NCBI GenBank assembly: GCA_031272185.1
Contig: JAISUG010000056.1
Span: forward strand, 1-64,000
From: Lachnospiraceae bacterium
GTDB taxonomy: Bacteria > Bacillota > Clostridia > Lachnospirales > Lachnospiraceae
DNA: 64,000 nt
Direction of reading: 5' to 3'
Under the pieces are notes generated by a model, which was given only the letters and a program-made list of their open reading frames with translations, did not search any database and was not told where the DNA came from. Positions 54,751 to 62,543 of this stretch are shown here, in pieces. The first letter of the stretch is position 1. Every line of letters begins with the position of its first letter. Made by a program: the position numbers and the translations under genes.

Positions 54751-57138
54751 ATGATGAATGACGGGTTTTTGCGGGTGGCGGCGGCGACGCCCAAGATTAA
54801 GGTGGCTGACACGGTGTACAATGCGGCTGCGGTGTCGGACATGCTGCGGGAAGCTGCGGCGCAGCAGGTGAAAGTGGCGGTGTTCCCGGAACTTTGCCTG
54901 ACGGGGTACACCTGCCAGGACCTGTTCCTGCAGTCTGCCCTACTGCGCGGGGCGCTGGCAGGGCTTTGGACCGTGGCGGAAGCGTCGCGCGGGCTGGACA
55001 TACTGGCTTTCGTGGGGCTGCCTTTCCCATGGCGGGGCAAGCTCTTCAATGTAGCTGCGGCGGTGCAGGACGGCAGGGTGCTGGGGCTGGTCCCGAAGAC
55101 TTGGCTGCCCAATTACGGGGAGTTCTACGAGGCGCGGCATTTCTGCCCCGGCAACCGCGACGTGGTGTGGGTGCCGGAGGTGGAAATCCGGGGTGGCGCC
55201 TATGGGGTGGGTGGTACTAAAGCCGGTAAAGGTGTGGGTTACGTTTCATCAAGCCAAGCAGGCCACAGCATAACACGAGAAGCATGGCGATATCAACCGC
55301 TATGCGGAGGTTACGCTTCATCAAGCCAAGCAGGCCACAGCATAACCCAAGACGATGTTTCTGCCGGCTGCGGTGAAACCGGCATCCTGGAATGCGGCGT
55401 GCCTGTTGGCATCGGCGGTATGACGAATGGATCTACTGTTACTGCCGCATGTGGTACCGGTGTCACCGGCTGTGCATCGACAGCCCGGGGCGGTGGGAGG
55501 ACGTCGTCAGCACCAAGCGGCGGCGGCGCATCGGGACATGACGGGGACGGTGTGATCCCATTCGGCACGGATATCCTGTTCGCATGCGAGGGTTTCCCGC
55601 TGCTGACGGTGGCGGCGGAGCTGTGCGAGGACGTGTGGGTCCCCAGCCCGCCCAGCATACGCCATGCCCTGGCGGGGGCATCCCTCATCGTGAACTGTTC
55701 CGCAAGCGACGAGATGGTGGGCAAGGACAGCTACCGGCAGTCGCTGATCCTGGGGCAGTCCGCGCGGCTGGTGTCGGGGTACATCTATACCAATGCGGGG
55801 GCGGGTGAGTCCACCCAGGACCTGGTGTTTTCCGGGCACAACATCATCGCGGAAAACGGCACGATGCTGGCCGAGTCCCCGAGGATGGGCAGCGGCATGA
55901 TCGTGGCAGACATGGACATGGAGCGTATCGGGGCCGAGCGGCGGCGCATGACCACGTACCCGGCATGGGGGGGCGCGGGGGTGGGGTATCCGGGCGAAGT
56001 GGGGGCCGAAAGGGGATATGTGACCGTGCCATTTGCCCTGGGCGCCAAGGCGCCGGCGGCCGCCATGGGATTCCGTGCCGCAACCGCCACAGGGGGTGGC
56101 GGGCAGCCTGCACTCAAACGCTTCATCGACCCCATGCCTTTCGTGCCTGCGGATGCCGCCACCAAGAGCAAACGGTGCGAGGAGATACTCATGATACAGT
56201 CCATGGGGCTGGCGAAGCGGCTGGAACACACGGGGATACGCCACAGCGTGCTGGGGATTTCAGGGGGGCTGGACTCCACGCTGGCGCTGCTGGTGACGGT
56301 GAAGGCATCGGACCGGCTGGGCATCGGGCGCGAGAATGTCCACGCTGTCACCATGCCGTGTTTCGGCACCACGGACAGGACCTATGACAATGCGTGCAAG
56401 CTCTCCCGGAAGCTGGGTGTGACGCTCCATGAAGTGGACATAAAAGAGGCTGTGACGCTGCATTTCCGGGATATCGGCCAGGATGCGGCCAACCACGACG
56501 TGACATATGAAAACAGCCAGGCCAGGGAACGCACACAGGTGCTCATGGACCTGGCCAACAAACTGAACGGCCTGGTGGTGGGCACCGGCGACATGTCCGA
56601 GCTGGCGCTGGGGTGGGCCACATACAATGGCGACCATATGTCCATGTATGGTGTGAACGTTTCGGTGCCCAAGACATTGGTGCGCCATCTGGTGCGCCAT
56701 TTTGCGGACACTTGCGGTGAGGCGGAACTGTCCGCCACGCTCACGGACGTGCTGGAGACGCCTGTGAGCCCGGAGCTGCTGCCGCCGGAGGGCGGGGTGA
56801 TATCACAGAAAACCGAGGACCTGGTGGGCCCGTACGAACTCCACGATTTCTTCCTGTACTATGTGCTGCGCTTCGGGTTCTCGCCGTCCAAGGTGTTTAG
56901 GTTGGCCGGGGCGGCATGGGGGGAACAATATGACGGCGCCACCATCCTCAAGTGGCTGAAAGTGTTTTACAGGCGGTTTTTCTCCCAGCAGTTCAAGCGT
57001 TCCTGCCTGCCGGACGGGCCCAAGGTGGGATCGGTGGCGCTTTCGCCCAGGGGCGACCTGCGGATGCCAAGCGACGCCAGTGCGGCGCTGTGGCTGGAAG
57101 AACTGGAGCGGATACATGATAACCTCAACGGCGAATGA
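54751..57138 (+). CDS. nadE: Glutamine-dependent NAD+ synthetase with a large insert
   Basis: Last step of NAD synthesis: amidation of deamido-NAD using glutamine. The nitrilase-type glutaminase domain has Glu47 (FPELCLTGY), Lys116 (VPKTWLPNYGEFYE) and Cys292 (AAELCEDVWVP); the synthetase domain has SGGLDSTLAL from residue 504. In normal enzymes Lys and Cys are about 60 residues apart; here a roughly 115-residue Gly/Ser/Ala/Thr insert lies between them. It contains two 38-bp near-identical repeats (55237-55274 and 55309-55346, offset exactly 72 bp) encoding SSSQAGHSIT. ATG 54751 follows AGGGGCGGG. The 3' end overlaps the TrmH gene by 23 bp. Total length is 795 residues. Confidence 0.95.
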   Translation: MMNDGFLRVAAATPKIKVADTVYNAAAVSDMLREAAAQQVKVAVFPELCLTGYTCQDLFLQSALLRGALAGLWTVAEASRGLDILAFVGLPFPWRGKLFNVAAAVQDGRVLGLVPKTWLPNYGEFYEARHFCPGNRDVVWVPEVEIRGGAYGVGGTKAGKGVGYVSSSQAGHSITREAWRYQPLCGGYASSSQAGHSITQDDVSAGCGETGILECGVPVGIGGMTNGSTVTAACGTGVTGCASTARGGGRTSSAPSGGGASGHDGDGVIPFGTDILFACEGFPLLTVAAELCEDVWVPSPPSIRHALAGASLIVNCSASDEMVGKDSYRQSLILGQSARLVSGYIYTNAGAGESTQDLVFSGHNIIAENGTMLAESPRMGSGMIVADMDMERIGAERRRMTTYPAWGGAGVGYPGEVGAERGYVTVPFALGAKAPAAAMGFRAATATGGGGQPALKRFIDPMPFVPADAATKSKRCEEILMIQSMGLAKRLEHTGIRHSVLGISGGLDSTLALLVTVKASDRLGIGRENVHAVTMPCFGTTDRTYDNACKLSRKLGVTLHEVDIKEAVTLHFRDIGQDAANHDVTYENSQARERTQVLMDLANKLNGLVVGTGDMSELALGWATYNGDHMSMYGVNVSVPKTLVRHLVRHFADTCGEAELSATLTDVLETPVSPELLPPEGGVISQKTEDLVGPYELHDFFLYYVLRFGFSPSKVFRLAGAAWGEQYDGATILKWLKVFYRRFFSQQFKRSCLPDGPKVGSVALSPRGDLRMPSDASAALWLEELERIHDNLNGE

Positions 57139-58087
57139 TCAGGTAAAATATGTCAGCGCATTGCAAAAGCAGGCCGGCCTGCGCCGCGAGGACGGATTGT
57201 TCGTGGCGGAGGGGCTGCGGCTGTTTGGGGAGATCCCATGCGATCGCATGGTGCGGGTATATGTGTCGGAGGGATTCGCGCGAAGCGGGGGGATGGAAGC
57301 TGTACCGGACGGTGTCCCTGTCGAAGCCGTGTCTGACAGGGTGTTTGCGGCCATGTCGGACACCAAGACGCCCCAGGGTGTACTGGCCCTGGTGCGGACG
57401 TTTGGGCATAGCATGGACGATGTGCTTGGTATCGGGCATAAACACGGCGCAGCGCCGTTCTTGCTGCTGATTGAGGATATCCGGGATCCCGGGAATTTGG
57501 GCACGATGTTTCGCAGCGCGGAAGCGGCGGGTGCGACGGGCATCGTCATGGGACGGGAGACGGTGGACGTGTACAGCCCCAAGGTGATACGCTCTTCCAT
57601 GGGGTCGGTGTTCCGAATGCCTTTTATGGCCGCGGGGGGGATGGTGGAGTCCATCGTCCGAATACGGGAGTTGGGTGTGAGGGTGTATGCACTGGCACTG
57701 GGCGGGAGGCCTGTGTTTGGGCGGCGTGGTCCTGAAGAACCGGGTTCTGATGGCTCGGGGCGCAGTTCCAAAGATATGGGTTTCGTGGGTTCGGGGAGTG
57801 GTCCTGAAGAACCGGGTTCTGGGGGTTCGGGGCGCAGTTCCAAAGATATGGGTTTTGTGGGTTCGGGGCGCAGTTCTGAGGAATTGGATTTCACTGCGCC
57901 GGTGGCGTTTTTGGTGGGGAACGAGGCCAACGGTCTCTCCCCCGAGGCGGTGGCTGCGGCGGACGAGGCATTGGAGATACCTATGTGTGGCCGGGTGGAG
58001 TCGCTCAATGCCGCCATGGCTGCCACTGTCCTGATGTACGAAACGCTGCGGCAGAGGATGGCTGGGATCGGACGGCATCGGACATGA
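57116..58087 (+). CDS. TrmH-family RNA (ribose-2'-O) methyltransferase
   Basis: SPOUT methyltransferase that probably modifies 23S rRNA or tRNA. The N-terminal substrate domain has EDGLFVAEGLRLFGEIP; the catalytic part has LLIEDIRDPGNLGTMFRSAE, FLVGNEANGLSPEAV and IPMCGRVESLNAAMAATVL. Between catalytic segments, about residues 204-261, an insert carries GPEEPGSDGSGRSSKDMG twice, encoded by repeats beginning at 57728 and 57800 (exactly 72 bp), plus a partial third. ATG 57116 gives the family start and overlaps nadE; its stop overlaps the ABC gene start as ATGA. Confidence 0.92.
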   Translation: MITSTANDQVKYVSALQKQAGLRREDGLFVAEGLRLFGEIPCDRMVRVYVSEGFARSGGMEAVPDGVPVEAVSDRVFAAMSDTKTPQGVLALVRTFGHSMDDVLGIGHKHGAAPFLLLIEDIRDPGNLGTMFRSAEAAGATGIVMGRETVDVYSPKVIRSSMGSVFRMPFMAAGGMVESIVRIRELGVRVYALALGGRPVFGRRGPEEPGSDGSGRSSKDMGFVGSGSGPEEPGSGGSGRSSKDMGFVGSGRSSEELDFTAPVAFLVGNEANGLSPEAVAAADEALEIPMCGRVESLNAAMAATVLMYETLRQRMAGIGRHRT

Positions 58088-60021
58088 ATGAATTCCTGGA
58101 CATACTGAAAAAATACCGCAAAGAGAGTTTGCTGGGGCCTTTGTTCAAGATGATGGAGGCCTGTTTTGATTTGGCCGTGCCGCTGGTGGTGGCGCGGATC
58201 ATAGACGTGGGCGTGGCGCAGAGGTCGGTGCGCAGTATCCTGTCCCTGGGCTCTGTGATGGTAGCCCTGGGCGTGGTGGGGCTTTCCTGCGTGCTGGTGG
58301 CCCAGTACTTTGCCGCCAAGGCGGCCATGGGGTTCGGGCGCGAGGTGCGTTCCCGCCTATTTGCGCAGATCCTGGGGTTTTCATACAGCCAGATAGACAG
58401 GGCAGGCACCGCCACGCTCATCACGCGCATGAGCGGCGACGTGAACCAGTTGCAGTCGGGGCTGAACCTGACATTGCGGCTGGCGCTGCGGTCCCCGTTC
58501 ATCGTGTTCGGCGCGCTGGTGATGGCTTGGACCATCGATTCGAAAGTGACCGGGGTTTTCATTGGGGTCATAGCAGGGCTGTTCACAGTGGTGTTTGGCG
58601 TCATGCGGCTGACCATGCCATTGTACAAACAAGTGCAGCAGCGGCTGGATGCCCTGCTGCGCACGGTGCGGGAGAACCTTACGGGTGTGCGGGTGATCCG
58701 CGCATTTTCCAGGCAGGAAGAAGAAAAGAGGCAGTTTGACGCAGAAAACAGGGCGCTGTTCGATGGGCAGATACTCGCCGGGAGGCTCTCCGCGCTGACC
58801 AACCCACTTACCATCTGCATCGTGAATATGGGAATCGTGGTGCTGCTGTACCGGGGGGCATGGCGGGTGGAGACAGGGGGGATCACCCAGGGGATGCTGG
58901 TGGCCCTGGTGAATTACCTGTCGCAGGTGCTGGTGGAGCTGGTCAAGCTGTCGAACCTGATCATACAGATGTCCCGGGCCGGTGCGAGCTGGGGCCGGGT
59001 GCTGGGGGTGCTCCGAGAACGGGGTGGGTCTCCTCATCCCGGCGAAAAAACGCGCCCGGGTGAAGAGACGCACCCCGGGGATACGCACCCGGGCGCGGAG
59101 ATGCGCCCAGGTGAAGATATGCGCCACCGTGATGATGCGCGACCCGGCGAGGGGGTGCGGCCAGGCGAGGAGGTGCGCCCACGTGAGGATGCGTGGCCCG
59201 GCGGGGAGAAACCGCACCTCGGCGGCGGGGAGGATGCCGCCGGGATAGTGGCTGCCACTGATGATGCAGCGCCTTTTGTAGAGTTCGACCATGTGGATTT
59301 CTGTTACGAGGGGAACCGGGAAAATTCCTTGAGCGACATCTGTTTTCGCGTGGGGTGGGGGCAGACAGTGGGCATCATCGGTGCCACCGGTTCCGGGAAA
59401 ACCACGTTGGTTTCCCTGATACCTAGGTTTTATGAGGTAAGCGGTGGGAGAGTGCTGGTGGGCGGTGCCGACGCAAGGGACTTGCCACTGTGGAAGCTGC
59501 GCAGTATGGTGGGGATGGTGCCGCAAAAGGCGGTGCTTTTCGGTGGTTCCGTCCGTGAAAACATGCGATGGGGCAAGGCGGATGCCACCGATGAGGAGAT
59601 CTGGGAGGCGCTGGGCGTGGCGCAGGCGGCGGGTTTCGTGGCAGAAAAGCACGGGGGGCTGGATTTTGTGGTGGCGCAGGAGGGGAAGAACCTCTCAGGG
59701 GGGCAGCGGCAGCGGCTGTGCATCGCCAGGGCGTTGGTGCGCAAGCCGGAAATCCTCATCCTGGACGACAGTTTCTCGGCGCTGGATTTCGCTACGGATG
59801 CGGCGCTGCGGCGGGAGATACGCAGGTTTCAGGACGATGCTGCAAATATACGGTTGACCACTTTCTACATCTCGGCGCGGGTGTCGAGCATACGAGGCGC
59901 AGACCTGATCCTGGTGCTGGACGACGGGAAGCTCGCAGGTGCGGGTACCCACGACGAACTGCTGGAAACCTGCAGGGTGTACGGGGAGATATGCAGGGTG
60001 CAGCTGGGGGGCAAACCATAA
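58084..60021 (+). CDS. ABC exporter half-transporter (membrane + ATPase), with Pro/Gly/Glu linker
   Basis: An MdlB/YheI-type exporter subunit: a six-helix domain (about residues 15-315) then an ATPase with Walker A GATGSGKTT near 433, signature LSGGQRQRLCIARALV and Walker B ILILDDSFSALD. The segment where the switch His or Gln is expected reads FYISARVSSIRGAD, so that residue seems to be Ala; one ATP site may be degenerate, as in heterodimeric exporters. The linker at about 316-397 is an extra stretch of HPGEKTRPGEE-like 5-6-residue units, absent from the family. Start ATG 58084 overlaps the TrmH stop. No partner subunit is visible downstream. Confidence 0.9.
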   Translation: MNEFLDILKKYRKESLLGPLFKMMEACFDLAVPLVVARIIDVGVAQRSVRSILSLGSVMVALGVVGLSCVLVAQYFAAKAAMGFGREVRSRLFAQILGFSYSQIDRAGTATLITRMSGDVNQLQSGLNLTLRLALRSPFIVFGALVMAWTIDSKVTGVFIGVIAGLFTVVFGVMRLTMPLYKQVQQRLDALLRTVRENLTGVRVIRAFSRQEEEKRQFDAENRALFDGQILAGRLSALTNPLTICIVNMGIVVLLYRGAWRVETGGITQGMLVALVNYLSQVLVELVKLSNLIIQMSRAGASWGRVLGVLRERGGSPHPGEKTRPGEETHPGDTHPGAEMRPGEDMRHRDDARPGEGVRPGEEVRPREDAWPGGEKPHLGGGEDAAGIVAATDDAAPFVEFDHVDFCYEGNRENSLSDICFRVGWGQTVGIIGATGSGKTTLVSLIPRFYEVSGGRVLVGGADARDLPLWKLRSMVGMVPQKAVLFGGSVRENMRWGKADATDEEIWEALGVAQAAGFVAEKHGGLDFVVAQEGKNLSGGQRQRLCIARALVRKPEILILDDSFSALDFATDAALRREIRRFQDDAANIRLTTFYISARVSSIRGADLILVLDDGKLAGAGTHDELLETCRVYGEICRVQLGGKP

Positions 60022-60023
60022 CC

Positions 60024-60093
60024 ACGCTGACTAAACCTTGCGCAAAGTTGAGCCCAAATCTGACGCACATTGTCCGGTTGGTGGGGCGATATC
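60024..60093. repeat. Dispersed palindromic element, copy B
   Basis: Contains gctgactaaaccttgcgcaa then agttgag, gacgcacattgtccggttgg and ends tggggcgatatc. It starts 3 bp after the ABC transporter stop. The right end is the inverse of the left end of copy D (GATATCGCCCC). Confidence 0.8.
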
Positions 60094-60141
60094 TTTGGAA
60101 AGGTGGGACTGAAAGCGGCATGGGTTTGGCGCCATAGTAAA

Positions 60142-60162
60142 GGGGGGCTAGCGCCGCCCCCC
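60142..60162 (-). terminator. Possible terminator hairpin at the end of the YjgR gene
   Basis: GGGGGGC (60142-60148) and GCCCCCC (60156-60162) form a 7-bp stem that overlaps the stop codon; on the minus strand only three T residues follow, so termination would be weak. Confidence 0.4.
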
Positions 60163-61836
60163 GAATATCCCCCTGATGATCTCTTTGCCGATCTGGCGGC
60201 CCACCGTGCCGGTGAAACTGCCCACGGCGCGGGCCGTGGCCTGCTGGCGTTTCTTCGCGGCGGCTGCGGCCTCCCTCTGCCGCTTTTCCTCCGCTTTCTG
60301 GGCATCGGATATGGCTTTCGCCCTCTGCTTGGCCTGGTCGGCCTCCGCCTTGGCCTGGAGTTTGATGGCCTCGGCCTGCGCCCGGGCTTGGAGCCTCTGG
60401 GCCTCCAGCTGGGCTTTCTGCTGCTCCTTTGCGGCGGCATCCGCGGCTTTCTGAGCTTCCTTGGCTTCCCGGGCCTTGCGGTCCGCTTCCTCGGCGGCGA
60501 GCTGCGCCTCCCTGGCCGCATGCTCTGCGGCCGCCACTTCCTGCTCCCGCTTGGAAACCAGCAGCTCGTATGCGGACTCCCTGTCAAATGACTCTGCGTA
60601 TTTCGCAAAGAGCGGGTCGGCGTCGATGGACGCGCGGACGGTGATGTCCGGGGACGGCGCTATCAGGCTCCTGGGCGGCAGGATCTTCGCCCTTTCCACC
60701 ACTGACGGGATGCCCCCCTGGTCCAGGAAGCTGACCAATGCCTCTCCTGTGCCCAGTTCCCCCAGCGCCGTCTCCGAGTCAAATGCGGGGTTGGTGCGGA
60801 AACCCTGGGCGGCGGCTTTCACCGCCTTTTGCTCCTTGGGGGTGTATGCCCGCAGCGCATGCTGGATCTTGTTGCCCAGCTGGGCCAGCACCGTGTCCGG
60901 GATGTCCGAGGGGCTCTGGGTGATGAAGTATATGCCCACGCCCTTGGAACGTATGAGGCGCGCCACCTGCTCCACCTTGGACAGGAGCGTCTTGGATGCG
61001 GTGCCAAACAGCAGGTGCGCCTCGTCGAAGAAGAAGACCAGTTTCGGCTGGGGCAGGTCGCCGGCCTCGGGTAGGCGCTCGTAGAGGTCGCCCAGCATCC
61101 AGAGGAGGAATGCGGAGTACAGGAGGGGGTTCTGGATCAGCTCCACGCTGTGCAGGAGGTTGATGACGCCCCTGCCCTGTGCATCCGCGTCCAGCCAGTC
61201 GGCGATGTCCAGCGCCGGCTCGCCGAAGAAGATCTCGCCGCCATTGGCCTCCAGGTGGACGATGTTGCGCTGGATGGCGGCGATGGTCTGGGAGGGGAGG
61301 CTGCCGTACTTCAGCATGAACTGCTTGGCGTTCTCGCCGGCGTACTGGAGCATGGCGCGCAGGTCCTTGGTGTCGATGAGGAGCCAGCCGTTGTCATCCG
61401 CGATCTTGAAAACCACGGAGAGGACCTCGGTCTGGACCTGGGTCAGCTCCATGATGCGGGCCAGCAGGTCGGGCCCCATGTCGGATACGGTGGTGCGCAC
61501 GGGGATGCCCTTTTTCCCATACACATCGAAAAAACGCACCGGGTAGCCACAGGTGGTAAAGCCCTCGATGCCCATGGACTGCACCCGCCCGGTGATGTTT
61601 TCGTTCATCTCGCCGGGGCAGAGCAGGCCGCTGACGTCGCCCTTCACGTCCACCAGGAACACCGAGGTGCCCATGTCGGAAAAGCTCTCCGCCAGGACTT
61701 TCAGGGTGACGGTCTTCCCGGTGCCGGTGGCGCCGGCTATGATACCGTGGCGGTTGGCCATGCGGGGCTCCAGGTACATGCGCTCTCTGGCGGCATTGGT
61801 CCCGACCCAGATCTTATGCTCGTTCGGAAGGTACAT
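60148..61836 (-). CDS. HerA/YjgR-like ATPase (DUF853) with Ala-rich coiled coil
   Basis: A 562-residue RecA-fold ATPase of the helicase HerA-like family. It has Walker A GATGTGKT at residues 35-42, Walker B KLVFFFDEAHLLFG near 255-268, RLIRSKGVGIYFITQSPSDI and ALRAYTPKEQKAVKAAAQGF, all typical of YjgR/DUF853. The role is uncertain; relatives have been linked to DNA translocation. Residues about 435-540 form an Ala/Glu/Lys/Gln coiled coil (AEHAAREAQLAAEEADRKA) longer than in many relatives. ATG at 61836-61834 follows AAAGGAG. It is convergent with the ABC gene. Confidence 0.88.
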   Translation of the reverse strand: MYLPNEHKIWVGTNAARERMYLEPRMANRHGIIAGATGTGKTVTLKVLAESFSDMGTSVFLVDVKGDVSGLLCPGEMNENITGRVQSMGIEGFTTCGYPVRFFDVYGKKGIPVRTTVSDMGPDLLARIMELTQVQTEVLSVVFKIADDNGWLLIDTKDLRAMLQYAGENAKQFMLKYGSLPSQTIAAIQRNIVHLEANGGEIFFGEPALDIADWLDADAQGRGVINLLHSVELIQNPLLYSAFLLWMLGDLYERLPEAGDLPQPKLVFFFDEAHLLFGTASKTLLSKVEQVARLIRSKGVGIYFITQSPSDIPDTVLAQLGNKIQHALRAYTPKEQKAVKAAAQGFRTNPAFDSETALGELGTGEALVSFLDQGGIPSVVERAKILPPRSLIAPSPDITVRASIDADPLFAKYAESFDRESAYELLVSKREQEVAAAEHAAREAQLAAEEADRKAREAKEAQKAADAAAKEQQKAQLEAQRLQARAQAEAIKLQAKAEADQAKQRAKAISDAQKAEEKRQREAAAAAKKRQQATARAVGSFTGTVGRQIGKEIIRGIFGGRR

Positions 61837-61851
61837 GGGGGATCTCCTTTA

Positions 61852-61934
61852 TGTTCCAATACGTTCCAATACGTTCCAATGGCTGCTTTGGCTTGCTTAT
61901 CGTGCATTATACCAACAATGAAAATCATCTGCAA
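61852..61934 (-). promoter_or_regulatory. Promoter of the YjgR gene, with a 10-bp repeat in its leader
   Basis: On the minus strand TTGCAG (plus-strand 61929-61934) and a perfect TATAAT (61906-61911) are 17 bp apart. Between it and the gene, gttccaatac repeats three times at 10-bp spacing (61853-61881). Confidence 0.8.
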
Positions 61935-61954
61935 TACATTGTGGAAAAAAGCGC

Positions 61955-62222
61955 GCCCCTGCAGCTCATCGGCTGGTTGGGGAGTGACTTTCCGCTTGTG
62001 TTATTTCTCCACCAACCAAACAGTGTGCGTTCGACATGTGCGCTCGACATGAGTCTCAACTTTGCGCAAGGATTAGTCGGCGGAGCGCTATCCCATGAAT
62101 GTAATAAATGGATTCTACCCCATGACGGCGAAAAAATCAAGCCAAAAGCGGCGGCAAGGGCAGCTTTTGCGGCATGGCCCGCCCCGGCGGCTCATCGGCT
62201 GGCCGGGGAGCGCCTTGCAACC
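61955..62222. repeat. Two dispersed repeat families in the gap before the AAA gene
   Basis: This stretch has no gene. At 61958-61988 and 62178-62210 is gctcatcggctgg followed by (c/t)(t/c)gggg; the second copy resembles 21165-21240 over about 70 bp. Between them, 62000-62092 is a full minus-strand copy C of the palindromic element (gatagcgctccgccgactaa, ttgcgcaaagttgagactca, and ggttggtgg at the other end). Confidence 0.7.
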
Positions 62223-62320
62223 GATGTTGTAGGCCCCCCCCTGCGGGAGCTCATTGTCTGGCCATAGATTTTATCTGTGTCAGCACCTTGGTCGGGTTGT
62301 GGGTGTTGGCGAGATTGATT

Positions 62321-62485
62321 GGTTGGAAAAGTGTATGATTATATCGGGGAAACGGTTGGAAAAGTGTATGATTTCATCGGCGAAATGGTTGGAAAAGTGT
62401 ATATATCCATCGACAAATCGGTTGGAAAATGTTCTGGAATATGCTATGATGGTGTTGGAAAAGTGCAAGACAGAAGCGGGAGGCG
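62321..62485. repeat. 33-bp tandem repeat, five copies
   Basis: ggttggaaaagtgtatgatt starts at 62321, 62354, 62387, 62420 and (degenerate) 62453, exactly 33 bp apart. Spacing parts are also conserved, so this is a tandem repeat and not a CRISPR array. The last unit supplies the promoter of the AAA gene. Confidence 0.92.
62422..62450 (+). promoter_or_regulatory. Promoter of the AAA/DUF4143 gene, built inside a tandem repeat
   Basis: TTGGAA (62422-62427) comes from the repeat unit and is 17 bp from TATGAT (62445-62450). Earlier units have the TTGGAA but only a shifted TATGAT, so only the diverged unit has correct spacing. Confidence 0.65.
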
Positions 62486-62543
62486 CAGTGGTGCCGTGTC
62501 GACCGATGGCGACGCAGTGTGGCGACAAGGGGAATGAGAAGAA

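Noticed and set aside
62321..62485. CRISPR-like array of regularly spaced repeats
   Set aside because: The units are directly tandem at 33 bp and the intervening sequence is also conserved; there are no unique spacers and no cas genes.
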